A stretch of DNA of 64,000 nt from Nitrospirota bacterium (lineage in GTDB: Bacteria > Nitrospirota > JACRHL01), in NCBI GenBank assembly GCA_016212085.1, contig JACRHL010000019.1, positions 62,001-126,000 of the forward strand, given 5' to 3'. Below the pieces are notes generated by a model. That model searched no databases. It was not told the origin of the DNA and saw only the letters and a list, made by a program, of their open reading frames with translations. A program made the position numbers and the translations under genes. Shown here one piece after another: positions 21,787 to 35,717 of the stretch; the stretch's first letter is position 1; the number at the start of each line of letters is the position of its first letter.

Positions 21787-22704
21787 ATGAGTGGATTGGC
21801 ATTGATCGCAACCCTGGGCTTCGGCGGGCTGGTCCTGTACGGCATCGCCCTGGGCATCCGTGGCGCGATGACGCCGTCGCCCGCATACATGCAGGGCGTG
21901 GGCCCCACCTCGCGCAGCAAGGGCGGCGCCGTGGCCGCCCCGGCCGCCGCCGCCCCCAAGTCGGTCTACGAGCAGATCGGCGGCGAGGCCGCGGTGAACG
22001 CCGCCGTGAACATCTTCTACAAGAAGGTGCTCGCCGACGACCACATCTCCCGCTTCTTCGAGGGCGTGGACATGGACAAGCAAGCCGCCAAGCAGAAGGC
22101 CTTCCTGACCATGGTCATGGGTGGCCCCAACAACTACTCCGGCAAGGACATGCGCGAGGGCCACAAACACCTGGTCAAGATGGGCCTCGACGACTCCCAC
22201 TTCGACCGCGTGGTGCAGCTCCTGGGTGAAACCCTCCTGGAGCTGCACGTGCCCGCCAGCCTGATCGGCCAGATCGCCGCCGTGGCCGAGTCCACCCGCA
22301 ACGACGTGTTGAACCGCAACCCCAAGGAGGACCCCCAGATGAGCACCGTTTACGACCAGATCGGCGGCGAGGCCGCCGTCAACGCCGCCGTGGACATCTT
22401 CTACAAGAAGGTGCTCGCCGACGACCACATCTCCCGCTTCTTCGAGGGCGTGGACATGGACCGGCAAGCCGCCAAGCAGAAGGCCTTCCTGACCATGGTC
22501 ATGGGCGGCCCCAACAACTACACCGGCAAGGACATGCGCGAGGGCCACAGGCACCTGGTCAAGATGGGCCTCGACGACTCCCACTTCGACCGCGTGGTGC
22601 AATTGCTGGGTGAAACCCTCACCCAGTTGAAGGTACCCGCCGCCCTCATCGGCCAGATCGCCGCCGTGGCCGAGTCCACCCGCAACGACGTGCTCGACCG
22701 CTAA
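21787..22704 (+). CDS. membrane-anchored tandem truncated haemoglobin (two group-I-like globin domains)
   Basis: 305 residues. One membrane helix (about 3-26, LIATLGFGGLVLYGIALGI), an Ala/Pro/Ser linker to about 57, then two truncated-globin domains (about 59-176 and 187-304) that repeat with a period of 128 residues. Each has Phe-Tyr at B9-B10 (NIFYKKVLAD / DIFYKKVLAD), the CD Phe (RFFEGVDM), the GGPNNY turn and a proximal-His candidate in EGHKHL / EGHRHL. Truncated globins bind O2 and NO; several oxidise NO to nitrate. GGGAG precedes ATG 21787. A second start with AAGGAGG and ATG 22339 lies in frame between the domains. The reductase gene follows after 23 bases. Two full tandem domains on one anchor are unusual for this family. 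Confidence 0.9.
   Translation: MSGLALIATLGFGGLVLYGIALGIRGAMTPSPAYMQGVGPTSRSKGGAVAAPAAAAPKSVYEQIGGEAAVNAAVNIFYKKVLADDHISRFFEGVDMDKQAAKQKAFLTMVMGGPNNYSGKDMREGHKHLVKMGLDDSHFDRVVQLLGETLLELHVPASLIGQIAAVAESTRNDVLNRNPKEDPQMSTVYDQIGGEAAVNAAVDIFYKKVLADDHISRFFEGVDMDRQAAKQKAFLTMVMGGPNNYTGKDMREGHRHLVKMGLDDSHFDRVVQLLGETLTQLKVPAALIGQIAAVAESTRNDVLDR
21961..22696 (+). repeat. tandem 384-bp repeat inside the globin gene
   Basis: Bases from about 21961 to 22312 are repeated from about 22345 to 22696 with a period of 384 bases (128 codons). Long runs are identical, including third positions, for example CAGATCGGCGGCGAGGCC at 21973 and 22357. The copies differ mainly at the start of each domain and near the end (CTGGAGCTGCAC against ACCCAGTTGAAG). 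This points to recent duplication or continuing gene conversion. Confidence 0.9.
22324..22341 (+). promoter_or_regulatory. internal ribosome-binding site and in-frame start within the globin gene
   Basis: AAGGAGG (22324-22330), eight bases, then ATG (22339-22341), in frame at codon 185. It is the best Shine-Dalgarno in the whole island. Translation from it would give a soluble one-domain globin of 121 residues, the canonical truncated-haemoglobin length. The same bases encode the inter-domain linker NPKEDPQ. This suggests two former genes fused by loss of the first stop codon. Confidence 0.6.
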
Positions 22705-22727
22705 GCCCGGAAACAAGGGAGGGCGCC

Positions 22728-23666
22728 GTGCCGAGCATCACCTTCGAGGGCCACCGCTACCCGGCCAACCCCGGCGAAACGATCCTCGACGCGCTGCTTC
22801 GGCACGGCGCCCTGATGCCCTCCAAATGCAAGACCGGCTCCTGCCGCACCTGCATGGTGCGGGTGGTGGCCGGCACCCCGCCGCCCGCCGGCCAGAAGTC
22901 CCTCAAGGACACCCAGGCGGCGCGCGGCTTCATCCTGCCCTGCGCCTGCGCGCCGCTGGACGACATCACCCTGGCCCACGTGCACGTGGCCGACCACGAG
23001 GTGACGCTCACCGTGGCCGGGCGGCACGAGCTGGGGCCCGGCGCCGTGCGCCTGGTGCTGCGCAGCCCGGAGCCGTTCCGCTACCGCCCCGGCCAATACG
23101 TGAACCTGGTGCGCCCGTTCGACGGGCGGGTGCGCAGCTACTGCCTGGCCAGCGCCCCGGACGAACACGATCTTCTGGAAATCCACGTGGCGCGCACGCC
23201 GAACGGCGACATGAGCCGCTGGCTGTGCGACGATCTCCGCGAGGGTGAGCCGGTGGGCTGCTACGGCCCCGCGGGCGACTGCTTCTACCTGCCCAACGAC
23301 ATCCGGCGCCCGCTGCTGATGGTGGGCATCGGCACCGGCCTGGCGGGCATCCACGGCATCTTGCAAGATGCCCTGAACCACGGCCACCAGGGGCCCATCC
23401 ACCTGTTCCACGCGGCGGAGCCCGGCGCCCACTACCTGGGCGGGGAGCTGCTGGCGCTGGCCGGGCGGCTGCCCCGCCTCACCTACACCCCTTGCGGCGC
23501 CGAGCCCGCCGACATGGCCCAGGCGGTCAAGGCCCACCGGCCGGACCTGGCCGGCTGGCGCGCCTATCTGTGCGGCGCCCCGGCGGGCGTGAAGGCCATG
23601 CAGAAGACCGCCTTTCTGGCCGGGGCCGCCATGGCCGACATCTATCAGGTGGCCTTCGGCGGCTGA
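22728..23666 (+). CDS. 2Fe-2S / FAD / NAD(P)H oxidoreductase (probable globin reductase)
   Basis: 312 residues. An N-terminal plant-type 2Fe-2S ferredoxin domain has Cys in SKCKTGSCRTCMV plus a fourth Cys about 30 residues on (LPCAC). A ferredoxin-reductase-type FAD domain follows (YRPGQYVNLV, then RSYCLAS as the flavin motif), then an NAD(P)H domain with GIGTGLAGIHGI and LCGAPAGVKAM. The order matches oxygenase reductases such as those of phenol hydroxylase or methane monooxygenase. No oxygenase is nearby. The globin 23 bases upstream is the likely partner, with electrons passing from NAD(P)H through FAD and Fe-S to ferric haem. GTG 22728 follows AAGGGAGGG. Confidence 0.9.
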   Translation: MPSITFEGHRYPANPGETILDALLRHGALMPSKCKTGSCRTCMVRVVAGTPPPAGQKSLKDTQAARGFILPCACAPLDDITLAHVHVADHEVTLTVAGRHELGPGAVRLVLRSPEPFRYRPGQYVNLVRPFDGRVRSYCLASAPDEHDLLEIHVARTPNGDMSRWLCDDLREGEPVGCYGPAGDCFYLPNDIRRPLLMVGIGTGLAGIHGILQDALNHGHQGPIHLFHAAEPGAHYLGGELLALAGRLPRLTYTPCGAEPADMAQAVKAHRPDLAGWRAYLCGAPAGVKAMQKTAFLAGAAMADIYQVAFGG

Positions 23667-23690
23667 CGCCGGGGGCCGGAAGGCCGTTGC

Positions 23691-23713
23691 GGAGCGCCGT
23701 CTTCCGGCGCTCC
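23691..23713 (+). terminator. hairpin after the reductase gene
   Basis: GGAGCGCCG, loop TCTTC, CGGCGCTCC: a perfect 9-bp stem 24 bases after the reductase stop, without a T-run. A second short stem GGCAC/GTGCC follows at 23720-23735, directly before a copy of the local repeat family. It may end the globin-reductase transcript or be part of the repeat element. Confidence 0.45.
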
Positions 23714-23736
23714 GGTTCCGGCACGGGGGGGGTGCC

Positions 23737-23789
23737 GAGCACCGCCCAACGCAACAATCGGAGCGCGCAGTAGGTTAATAGAGGCGCCC
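23737..23789 (+). repeat. local dispersed repeat, copy B
   Basis: Begins GAGCACCGCCCAACGCAACA and ends TAATAGAGGCGCCC, the most diverged of the three copies. It lies between the reductase gene and the convergent chemoreceptor gene. The hairpin at 23691-23713 precedes it. Confidence 0.65.
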
Positions 23790-23802
23790 TCCTGACGTCG
23801 CG

Positions 23803-25647
23803 CTAAAAATCCCCCATGCCGTCGTCGCGCCGGCTGTCCGGCGCGGCGGCCACCGGCCGGGCCGCCGGCTTTGCCACCTTGCTGGCGAAGCCCTTGCGGG
23901 GCGCCGCCGGGGGCGCGGCGGCCGGAGCGGCCGCGTCACCCACATTGAACACGGCCATCAGGCCGCGCAACCGGTCGGCCTCGTCCGCCAGGCTTTCGGC
24001 GGTGGCGGTACCCTCCTCCACCAATGCCGCGTTCTGCTGCACCGCCTCCTCCATCTGGGTCACCGCCCGGTTCACCTCGTCGATGCCCGACGCCTGCTCG
24101 CGGGAGGCGGCGGCGATCTCGCCCACCAGGTCGGCCACCCGTGTCACGCTGGAGCGGATCTCCCCCAGCGCCTGCTGGGTCTGGTCCACCAGCTCGGTGC
24201 CGGCCTTCACCTTGACGGTGCTGTTCTCGATCAGCGTCTTGATCTCCTTGGCCGCGTCGGCGGAGCGCTTGGCCAGGTTGCGCACCTCGGTGGCCACCAC
24301 CGCGAAGCCGCGCCCCTGCTCACCGGCGCGGGCCGCCTCCACCGCCGCGTTGAGGGCCAGCAGGTTGGTCTGGAAGGCGATCTCGTTGATGACGTTGATG
24401 ATCTGCACCACCTTGTCGGAGGCGTCGTTGATCTCGCCCATGGCGGTGATGGTGCGGGCCACCACCAGGGTACCGCTCTGGGCGGTGGCGGTGGCCTGGC
24501 CCACCAGCTGATTGGCCTTGGCCGCGTTGTCGGCGGACTGCCTGACGGTGGCGGTCATCTGCTCCATGGCCGCCGCCGTCTCCTCCAGGGAGGCCGCCTG
24601 GGCCTCCGTGCGCCCGGACAGGTTCTGGTTGCCCTCGGCCATCTCGCGGGTGCCCGCCGCCACGGTGGCGGCCACCTGGTTCACGTCGCGCACGGTGTTC
24701 GCCAGGGTTCCCATGGTGTCGTTGAGCTGGGCCAGCGTCTGGCCCATGTCGTCCTGGCTGGTGACCTGGGCGCGGTGGCTCAGGTCGCCGCTGGCGAGGC
24801 CCTGGATCACCCCCATCAGGCGGCGCACCGGCGCCAGCACGAACAGCCGCATGCACACCAGGATCAGCGCCAGGCTGATGGGCAGGCCGAACAGGAAGCT
24901 CTTGGTCAGGGTGCCGGTGACCGCCTGCTGCATGGGCGCAAGGTCGGCGATGACCTCGAACGCGCCGTGCACCTCGCCCTCCTTCCAGCCCTCCATGGGC
25001 AGGCCCAGCGGGTCGCGGTCGGTGCCGGTGATGGAGTCCTCGATGGTGCCGTGGCACACCATGCACTCCTTGCTCAGCACCACCGGCTTCATGAAGCGCA
25101 GCACGTTCTCCGCCTTGTCCACCCGGTACAGCTCGCCCAGGCCGCCCTGGCTCAGCGCCATGAGCATCTCGCGCTCCATGGGGCCCGGCTCGTTGACCGG
25201 GTTGCGCGGGTTGATCTTGGGGACCTTGAAGGTGTAGCCGGCCTTCTCGGCGTACTGCTGCCCCACGTTCCAGCCGGCCACCACCGGGATGGTCCAGTAG
25301 TAGCTGGTGCGCTTGGCCTTCTCCAGCACGTCGCCGGGGCCGGCCATGACCTCGGCCACCTCGGCCAGCAGCCGCTCGTCGTCGAAGGCGTTGCGCTTGC
25401 CGCGCAGGTCGGCCACGTAGTTGCGGGCGTTTTCCGCCTCCTGGGTGATGGCGCGGGCCTTGGAGATCATGGCGTCCATGGCCTCCGCGTTCAGGCTCTG
25501 GCGCACCACCAGCGCATTGATGAGGAAACTGACCAGAAATCCCGCCACGACCAGAAAAATGATCTTGCGGGCGAATGGCATGGTTTTGAACAAGGCGAGC
25601 CTCCGCGTCCCGAAAAAAGGAAGAGACGGCCCCCCGTCATATGACAT
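23803..25647 (-). CDS. methyl-accepting chemotaxis protein with c-type haem sensor domain (DUF3365/Tll0287-like)
   Basis: 614 residues. A membrane helix (about 29-49, [20 protein letters not shown]) precedes a periplasmic domain of about 180 residues carrying a single haem-c motif, CMVCH ([10 protein letters not shown]), typical of the DUF3365 sensor. A second helix ([20 protein letters not shown]), HAMP and a complete MCP signalling domain follow, with hairpin tip [20 protein letters not shown]. It should report redox state or a gaseous ligand such as NO or O2 to CheA. The start could be the ATG at 25647 or the internal ATG at 25581 (MPFARKII); neither has an ideal ribosome-binding site. No che genes are present. 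It is convergent with the globin operon. Confidence 0.92.
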   Translation of the reverse strand: MSYDGGPSLPFFGTRRLALFKTMPFARKIIFLVVAGFLVSFLINALVVRQSLNAEAMDAMISKARAITQEAENARNYVADLRGKRNAFDDERLLAEVAEVMAGPGDVLEKAKRTSYYWTIPVVAGWNVGQQYAEKAGYTFKVPKINPRNPVNEPGPMEREMLMALSQGGLGELYRVDKAENVLRFMKPVVLSKECMVCHGTIEDSITGTDRDPLGLPMEGWKEGEVHGAFEVIADLAPMQQAVTGTLTKSFLFGLPISLALILVCMRLFVLAPVRRLMGVIQGLASGDLSHRAQVTSQDDMGQTLAQLNDTMGTLANTVRDVNQVAATVAAGTREMAEGNQNLSGRTEAQAASLEETAAAMEQMTATVRQSADNAAKANQLVGQATATAQSGTLVVARTITAMGEINDASDKVVQIINVINEIAFQTNLLALNAAVEAARAGEQGRGFAVVATEVRNLAKRSADAAKEIKTLIENSTVKVKAGTELVDQTQQALGEIRSSVTRVADLVGEIAAASREQASGIDEVNRAVTQMEEAVQQNAALVEEGTATAESLADEADRLRGLMAVFNVGDAAAPAAAPPAAPRKGFASKVAKPAARPVAAAPDSRRDDGMGDF

Positions 25648-25653
25648 ACGTCA
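25642..25653. promoter_or_regulatory. palindrome TGACATACGTCA at the chemoreceptor start
   Basis: TGAC-N4-GTCA, a CRP/FNR-superfamily-like layout, spanning the first proposed start codon of the chemoreceptor gene. A nearly identical, perfect palindrome TGACATATGTCA lies 270 bases away (25912-25923), on the side of the divergent regulator gene. Confidence 0.4.
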
Positions 25654-25911
25654 CAATCCGTATTCCCCTGTTCGGATAGCACGCCGCGAATCTTGATGCG
25701 AAATCCCGAAAAACCGGCGCCCGCAACGGAATATACAATTTCGTTGCAAAACATACACATGCCACGCGCCGGGGAGGGGGGGCGACGTTTAGCATGGGCG
25801 CCGCCGGGAGGCGCACCCGGGTCAATCGCCACGCTGCGCAAAAGATAGGCTGTTTTTTGGGGGCTTCACATCAAGGTTTGCGGCGCACCAGCCGATACCA
25901 GGAAATCGGCA

Positions 25912-25923
25912 TGACATATGTCA
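25912..25923. promoter_or_regulatory. perfect palindrome TGACATATGTCA
   Basis: A 12-base perfect palindrome in context ATGAC-ATAT-GTCAA, matching the TTGAC-N4-GTCAA type of CRP/FNR-family site except for one outer base. It pairs with the site at 25642-25653. It is centred about 77 bases before the predicted start of the regulator transcript. Confidence 0.45.
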
Positions 25924-25959
25924 ATAAGCTGAAGCGGATATATCACACACCGATTACCG

Positions 25960-25988
25960 TTGCGCTACATATATCTTACTGATATAAA
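25960..25988 (+). promoter_or_regulatory. candidate promoter of the STAND-BTAD regulator gene
   Basis: TTGCGC (25960-25965), 17-base spacer, TATAAA (25983-25988; 5 of 6). The predicted start is near 25995, with a leader of about 60 bases. The weak -35 fits activator dependence. Confidence 0.4.
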
Positions 25989-26057
25989 AAAATTGCAATT
26001 TGCGATAGTTCTTCATAGAATCCCTGCAACATCCGGTTCCACGGCCACTGGTCGGGC

Positions 26058-27557
26058 ATGGATGCCCTCAGTCCGCGGCACGGATCATCACCTATGGGAG
26101 ATCGCGTGGCAGTGACACCGATCGAACCGCACAACCCGCTGGCACCCCGTCCCGGCGCGTTCTCCGCGCTGGAACGGGCACTGGCCACCGGCACACCGTG
26201 GGTATGGGGCCCCCCGGGCAGCGGCAAGACCGCGCTGGTCGAGGGGTTCCTTTGGGCGCGCCGCATACACGCCGTGCGCCTGGCCACCAGCCCCGCCCAT
26301 GCGGAGCCGGGGGTGGCCCTCGCCCACCTGCACACCGTGGCGCGGTCGCTGCCCGGCGGCGCGGGGCTGCCCTTCCCCACCGGGCCCGAGTGGTTCACCC
26401 GCCTGTTCCACCACCTGCCCCGTCCGCTGCTGCTGGTGTTCGACGATTACCACCGGGCCCCCGCCGCCCTGCACCCGCTGGTGGCCGCCGCCGTGGCCGC
26501 CGCGCCGCCCGGATGCAAGGTGGTGGTGCTCAGCCGCGCCGAGCCGCCCGCCGCCCTGGCCAGGCGCCTGCCCCCCGGCGCCCTGGCGCGCGTCGGCTGG
26601 CGCGCGCTGCGCCTGTCCCGCGCGGACGCCCGCGCCATCGCCCACCGCTACCTGTGCACCAGCCCGCAGACCATCGCCGCGCTGCACGCGGCCAGCGGCG
26701 GCCTGCCCGCCGCGTTCACCCGGCTGCTGGCCGCCGGTGTTTCGCCGGACTCCGCCCACCACGCCGCCATGCCCATATCGGCCACGGCCGCCACGGCCGC
26801 CACGCCCCCCCTTGTCCCGCCGGTGCCGGGTGGCAACGGGCCGCTACGCCTGACCGTGCGCGCCCTGGGCCACTTCGAGATATGCACCCCGGCGGGGCCG
26901 CTGCGCCACCACCGCAAACCCCCGCGCCGCCCGCTCGACCTGTTCAAGCACCTGGCCGCCGCCGGGCCGGACGGCGTGCCGGAAATCCACATCATGGACC
27001 ATTTCTGGCCCAACGCGGATGGCGACGCCGCCTGCCGGGCCCTGGCCACCACCCTGCACCGGCTGCGCACCCTGCTCGGCTACCCGGAATGCGTGACGCG
27101 CGCGCACGGCTGGCTGCGGCTGGACCCCCAGCGCGTGTGGGTGGACGCCTGGGCCCTGGCCGAGGCGCTGGACAAGGCGGGTCCGCCCCCCGCGGGCGGG
27201 CCGCTGCCCGAGGCCCTGGCGGCCACCCTCGCCTCGGCCCTGGCCCTGTACCGCGCCCCCCTGCTCTCCGCCGATGGCGACGCCCCCTGGCTGCTCCCCG
27301 CCCGCACGCACCTGCATGCCCGCGTGATGCACTGGGTCGAGGCCCTGGGCGGCCACTTCGAGGCACGGCGCAACTGGCCCCGGGCGGAGGCGGTCTACCG
27401 CCAGGGCCTCGCCCTGGAGCCCGGTGCCCCGCGCCTGGAACGGGGATTGGCGCGGGTGCTGGCCGCCAGCTGGCACCCGAGCGACACCGGCATGCTCAAG
27501 CCCGTCGCGGGGGGTGAGGCGCGGCAAGCCGTCCCGCAGGAAAAGGCCCAATCATGA
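26058..27557 (+). CDS. STAND-type NTPase / BTAD (SARP-like) transcriptional regulator
   Basis: 499 residues. An N-terminal P-loop NTPase of MalT/LuxR type has Walker A GPPGSGKT at 51-58 and Walker B LLLVFDDYH near 130. A C-terminal part from about 270 opens with a winged-helix-like segment (LRLTVRALGHFEICTPAG) and continues into a TPR-like bacterial transcriptional activation domain (LATTLHRLRTLLGY onward). This places it with SARP/BTAD regulators. The family activates nearby operons in response to unknown ligands. An ATG at 26094 is an alternative start. The divergent chemoreceptor gene shares palindromic sites with it. It is GC-rich like the host. Confidence 0.8.
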   Translation: MDALSPRHGSSPMGDRVAVTPIEPHNPLAPRPGAFSALERALATGTPWVWGPPGSGKTALVEGFLWARRIHAVRLATSPAHAEPGVALAHLHTVARSLPGGAGLPFPTGPEWFTRLFHHLPRPLLLVFDDYHRAPAALHPLVAAAVAAAPPGCKVVVLSRAEPPAALARRLPPGALARVGWRALRLSRADARAIAHRYLCTSPQTIAALHAASGGLPAAFTRLLAAGVSPDSAHHAAMPISATAATAATPPLVPPVPGGNGPLRLTVRALGHFEICTPAGPLRHHRKPPRRPLDLFKHLAAAGPDGVPEIHIMDHFWPNADGDAACRALATTLHRLRTLLGYPECVTRAHGWLRLDPQRVWVDAWALAEALDKAGPPPAGGPLPEALAATLASALALYRAPLLSADGDAPWLLPARTHLHARVMHWVEALGGHFEARRNWPRAEAVYRQGLALEPGAPRLERGLARVLAASWHPSDTGMLKPVAGGEARQAVPQEKAQS

Positions 27558-27666
27558 GCGGGCGCCTCTGGCCACCGCCGCAAGCGCCCCGGGTGCAAGG
27601 CGCCCCGCGCGGAGCGGCGCCACCACGCCGCGCGGCACCCGAGACCCATCACGGCGATGGGGGTTC

Positions 27667-27719
27667 GAGCACCGCTTTAGCGCAGCAATCAGGGCGCGAG
27701 CAGGTTGATAGAGGGGCCC
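27667..27719 (+). repeat. local dispersed repeat, copy C
   Basis: Begins GAGCACCGCTTTAGCGCAGC, then AATCAGGGCGCGAGCAGGTT and GATAGAGGGGCCC. It is the copy closest to the consensus. It lies after the BTAD regulator gene. With copies A and B it brackets the NO-stress island. Confidence 0.7.
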
Positions 27720-27897
27720 AGAGGTGCCATCGTGAAGCGCGGGGAAGGCACCCCCGCGCGGGCGGCGGGCCGCCCGGCAGTACGTTGAAAAACGCTTCCG
27801 GCAGGCCTGCTTCGCCCAAGGCGGGCATGGGGGCGGATTCCGGGCACGTCGCCGCCCGGGATTCGGGGAAACCAGGATACCTCGCCGTTCCGGTTCC

Positions 27898-27929
27898 GGG
27901 TTGAAAAGGCCCACGGGCCTTTTCAACCC
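27898..27929 (-). terminator. hairpin at the end of rimO
   Basis: GGGTTGAAAAGGCCC (27898-27912) and its exact complement (27915-27929) with a 2-base centre. It starts four bases past the rimO stop on the minus strand. It has no T-run, but position and strength suggest a bidirectional terminator. A similar GTTGAAAAAGTCC hairpin lies at 33521-33552. Confidence 0.55.
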
Positions 27930-27933
27930 CCCC

Positions 27934-31729
<3,796 letters not shown>

Positions 31730-31867
31730 TTACGTACCGACCGAAAAAAGAGCGGGAAATAGGAAAAAAAAGTAATACAATGGGCGTAAAGCTTCCCTCC
31801 CGGTGACCGATAGGAATGGGGTATCCCTTCGTTCCCGGCAGGGCGTGCCCGCGAGCGGGGGACGGGG

Positions 31868-33514
<1,647 letters not shown>

Positions 33515-34112
33515 CGGGACGTTGAAAAAGTCCCTCCGTGGACTTTCTCGACTCGAATCCGGAAATGCGCGGTTTTCCGGATTCTCCGGATTCCAGGCAC
33601 TCGCGTGCCCGGCATCCGCCGGTACATCCCTGTACCGGACGCAGGCGCGCCGGGGCGCGGTGCCTTGCGACAGTCGGGCATGGGTTCCCCACGGGCATGA
33701 CAGGGTAGCCCCCTCGGACGAGACCGGGCGGGTTGACCGGGCTCGCCCACCCGGCGCCAACCCGCCACGCGGACGGCGCCCATCCCCCCGCCGACACGGC
33801 GCGCCCCCACAAGTTGACCGGATAGCCGTCAAGAATTCCCCCGATTTCCCCCCGGCGGCCGAGGCGGGGGCGGGCGCAAGGCGGGCGGCGGCGCGGACCC
33901 GCAGGCGTACACCCGGTACGTCGAGGACGCCGCGACCGCCGTCCAACGCCGCGCGCGCCCCCGAATCGGCCGCCGGGGCGCGTCAAAAAGTTGTCGGCAC
34001 GTCTAATCCCACCCCTGGTCCCTGCCGAAAGATACAGGGAACACAAGGCTTCCACACCGGTTCCCTACGGCCGGATGGTCGGCGGATAGCGCCCTTTTCC
34101 ATAAGGACGAAG
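33515..34112. other. long intergenic region with terminator-like hairpin and REP-like repeat
   Basis: 598 bases. 33521-33552 is an imperfect hairpin GTTGAAAAAGTCC / GGACTTTCTCGAC seven bases after the regulator stop. 33588-33671 is a REP-like repeat. The remainder is GC-rich without a convincing gene. The frame is open from 33522 into the next gene, but translates to low-complexity sequence with no ribosome-binding site. Confidence 0.6.
33588..33671 (+). repeat. REP-like dispersed repeat, copy 1
   Basis: Starts GGATTCCAGGCACTCGCGTG, contains the perfect hairpin CCGGTACA-TCCC-TGTACCGG followed by ACGCAGGCGCGCC, and ends GTGCCTTGCGAC. It aligns along its length with 55362-55446 (same strand) and 54745-54806 (opposite strand). 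All three copies lie between genes. Confidence 0.75.
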
Positions 34113-35525
<1,413 letters not shown>

Positions 35526-35717
35526 GCCGGGCCCCCCGAAAAGACCTGCCGGCGGACACAACCGTGCAGGCACCGGGGCGCCGTCCCACCCTTCAACCAC
35601 TGCCGGGACGGCGCCCCACCCGCTTTCCCCATCCCGGCACCGCCGCTTGACCGCCCCCCGGCCGCCTCCCATACTACCTGCGGTCGGCCCCCCCCCAAGC
35701 CGAGAACACGACACCCT

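Larger units (their letters stand above)
25648..26057. other. divergent regulatory region, chemoreceptor / STAND-BTAD regulator
   Basis: 410 bases, AT-rich, without a gene. It contains an inverted repeat GCAACGGAA (25723-25731) / TTTCGTTGC (25739-25747), the palindrome at 25912-25923, a candidate promoter (25960-25988) and the short palindrome AATTGCAATT just after it. Confidence 0.6.
27558..27933. other. intergenic region with repeat copy C and rimO terminator
   Basis: 376 bases with no gene. 27570-27666 is GC-rich with a hairpin CCCATC/GATGGG. 27667-27719 is repeat copy C. 27785 begins another GTTGAAAA sequence without a paired arm. 27898-27929 is a long inverted repeat at the end of rimO. 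Confidence 0.6.

Noticed and set aside
22342-22704. Frameshift or sequencing error joining two globin genes
   Set aside because: The frame is continuous through the linker without any shift, and the domain period is exactly 128 codons; a lost stop codon rather than an indel explains the fusion. A base error at a stop codon cannot be fully excluded.
33522-34112. N-terminal extension of the sigma-54 activator back to 33522
   Set aside because: Low-complexity translation crossing a repeat and a hairpin; AAGGACGAAG and ATG 34113 give a normal receiver start.
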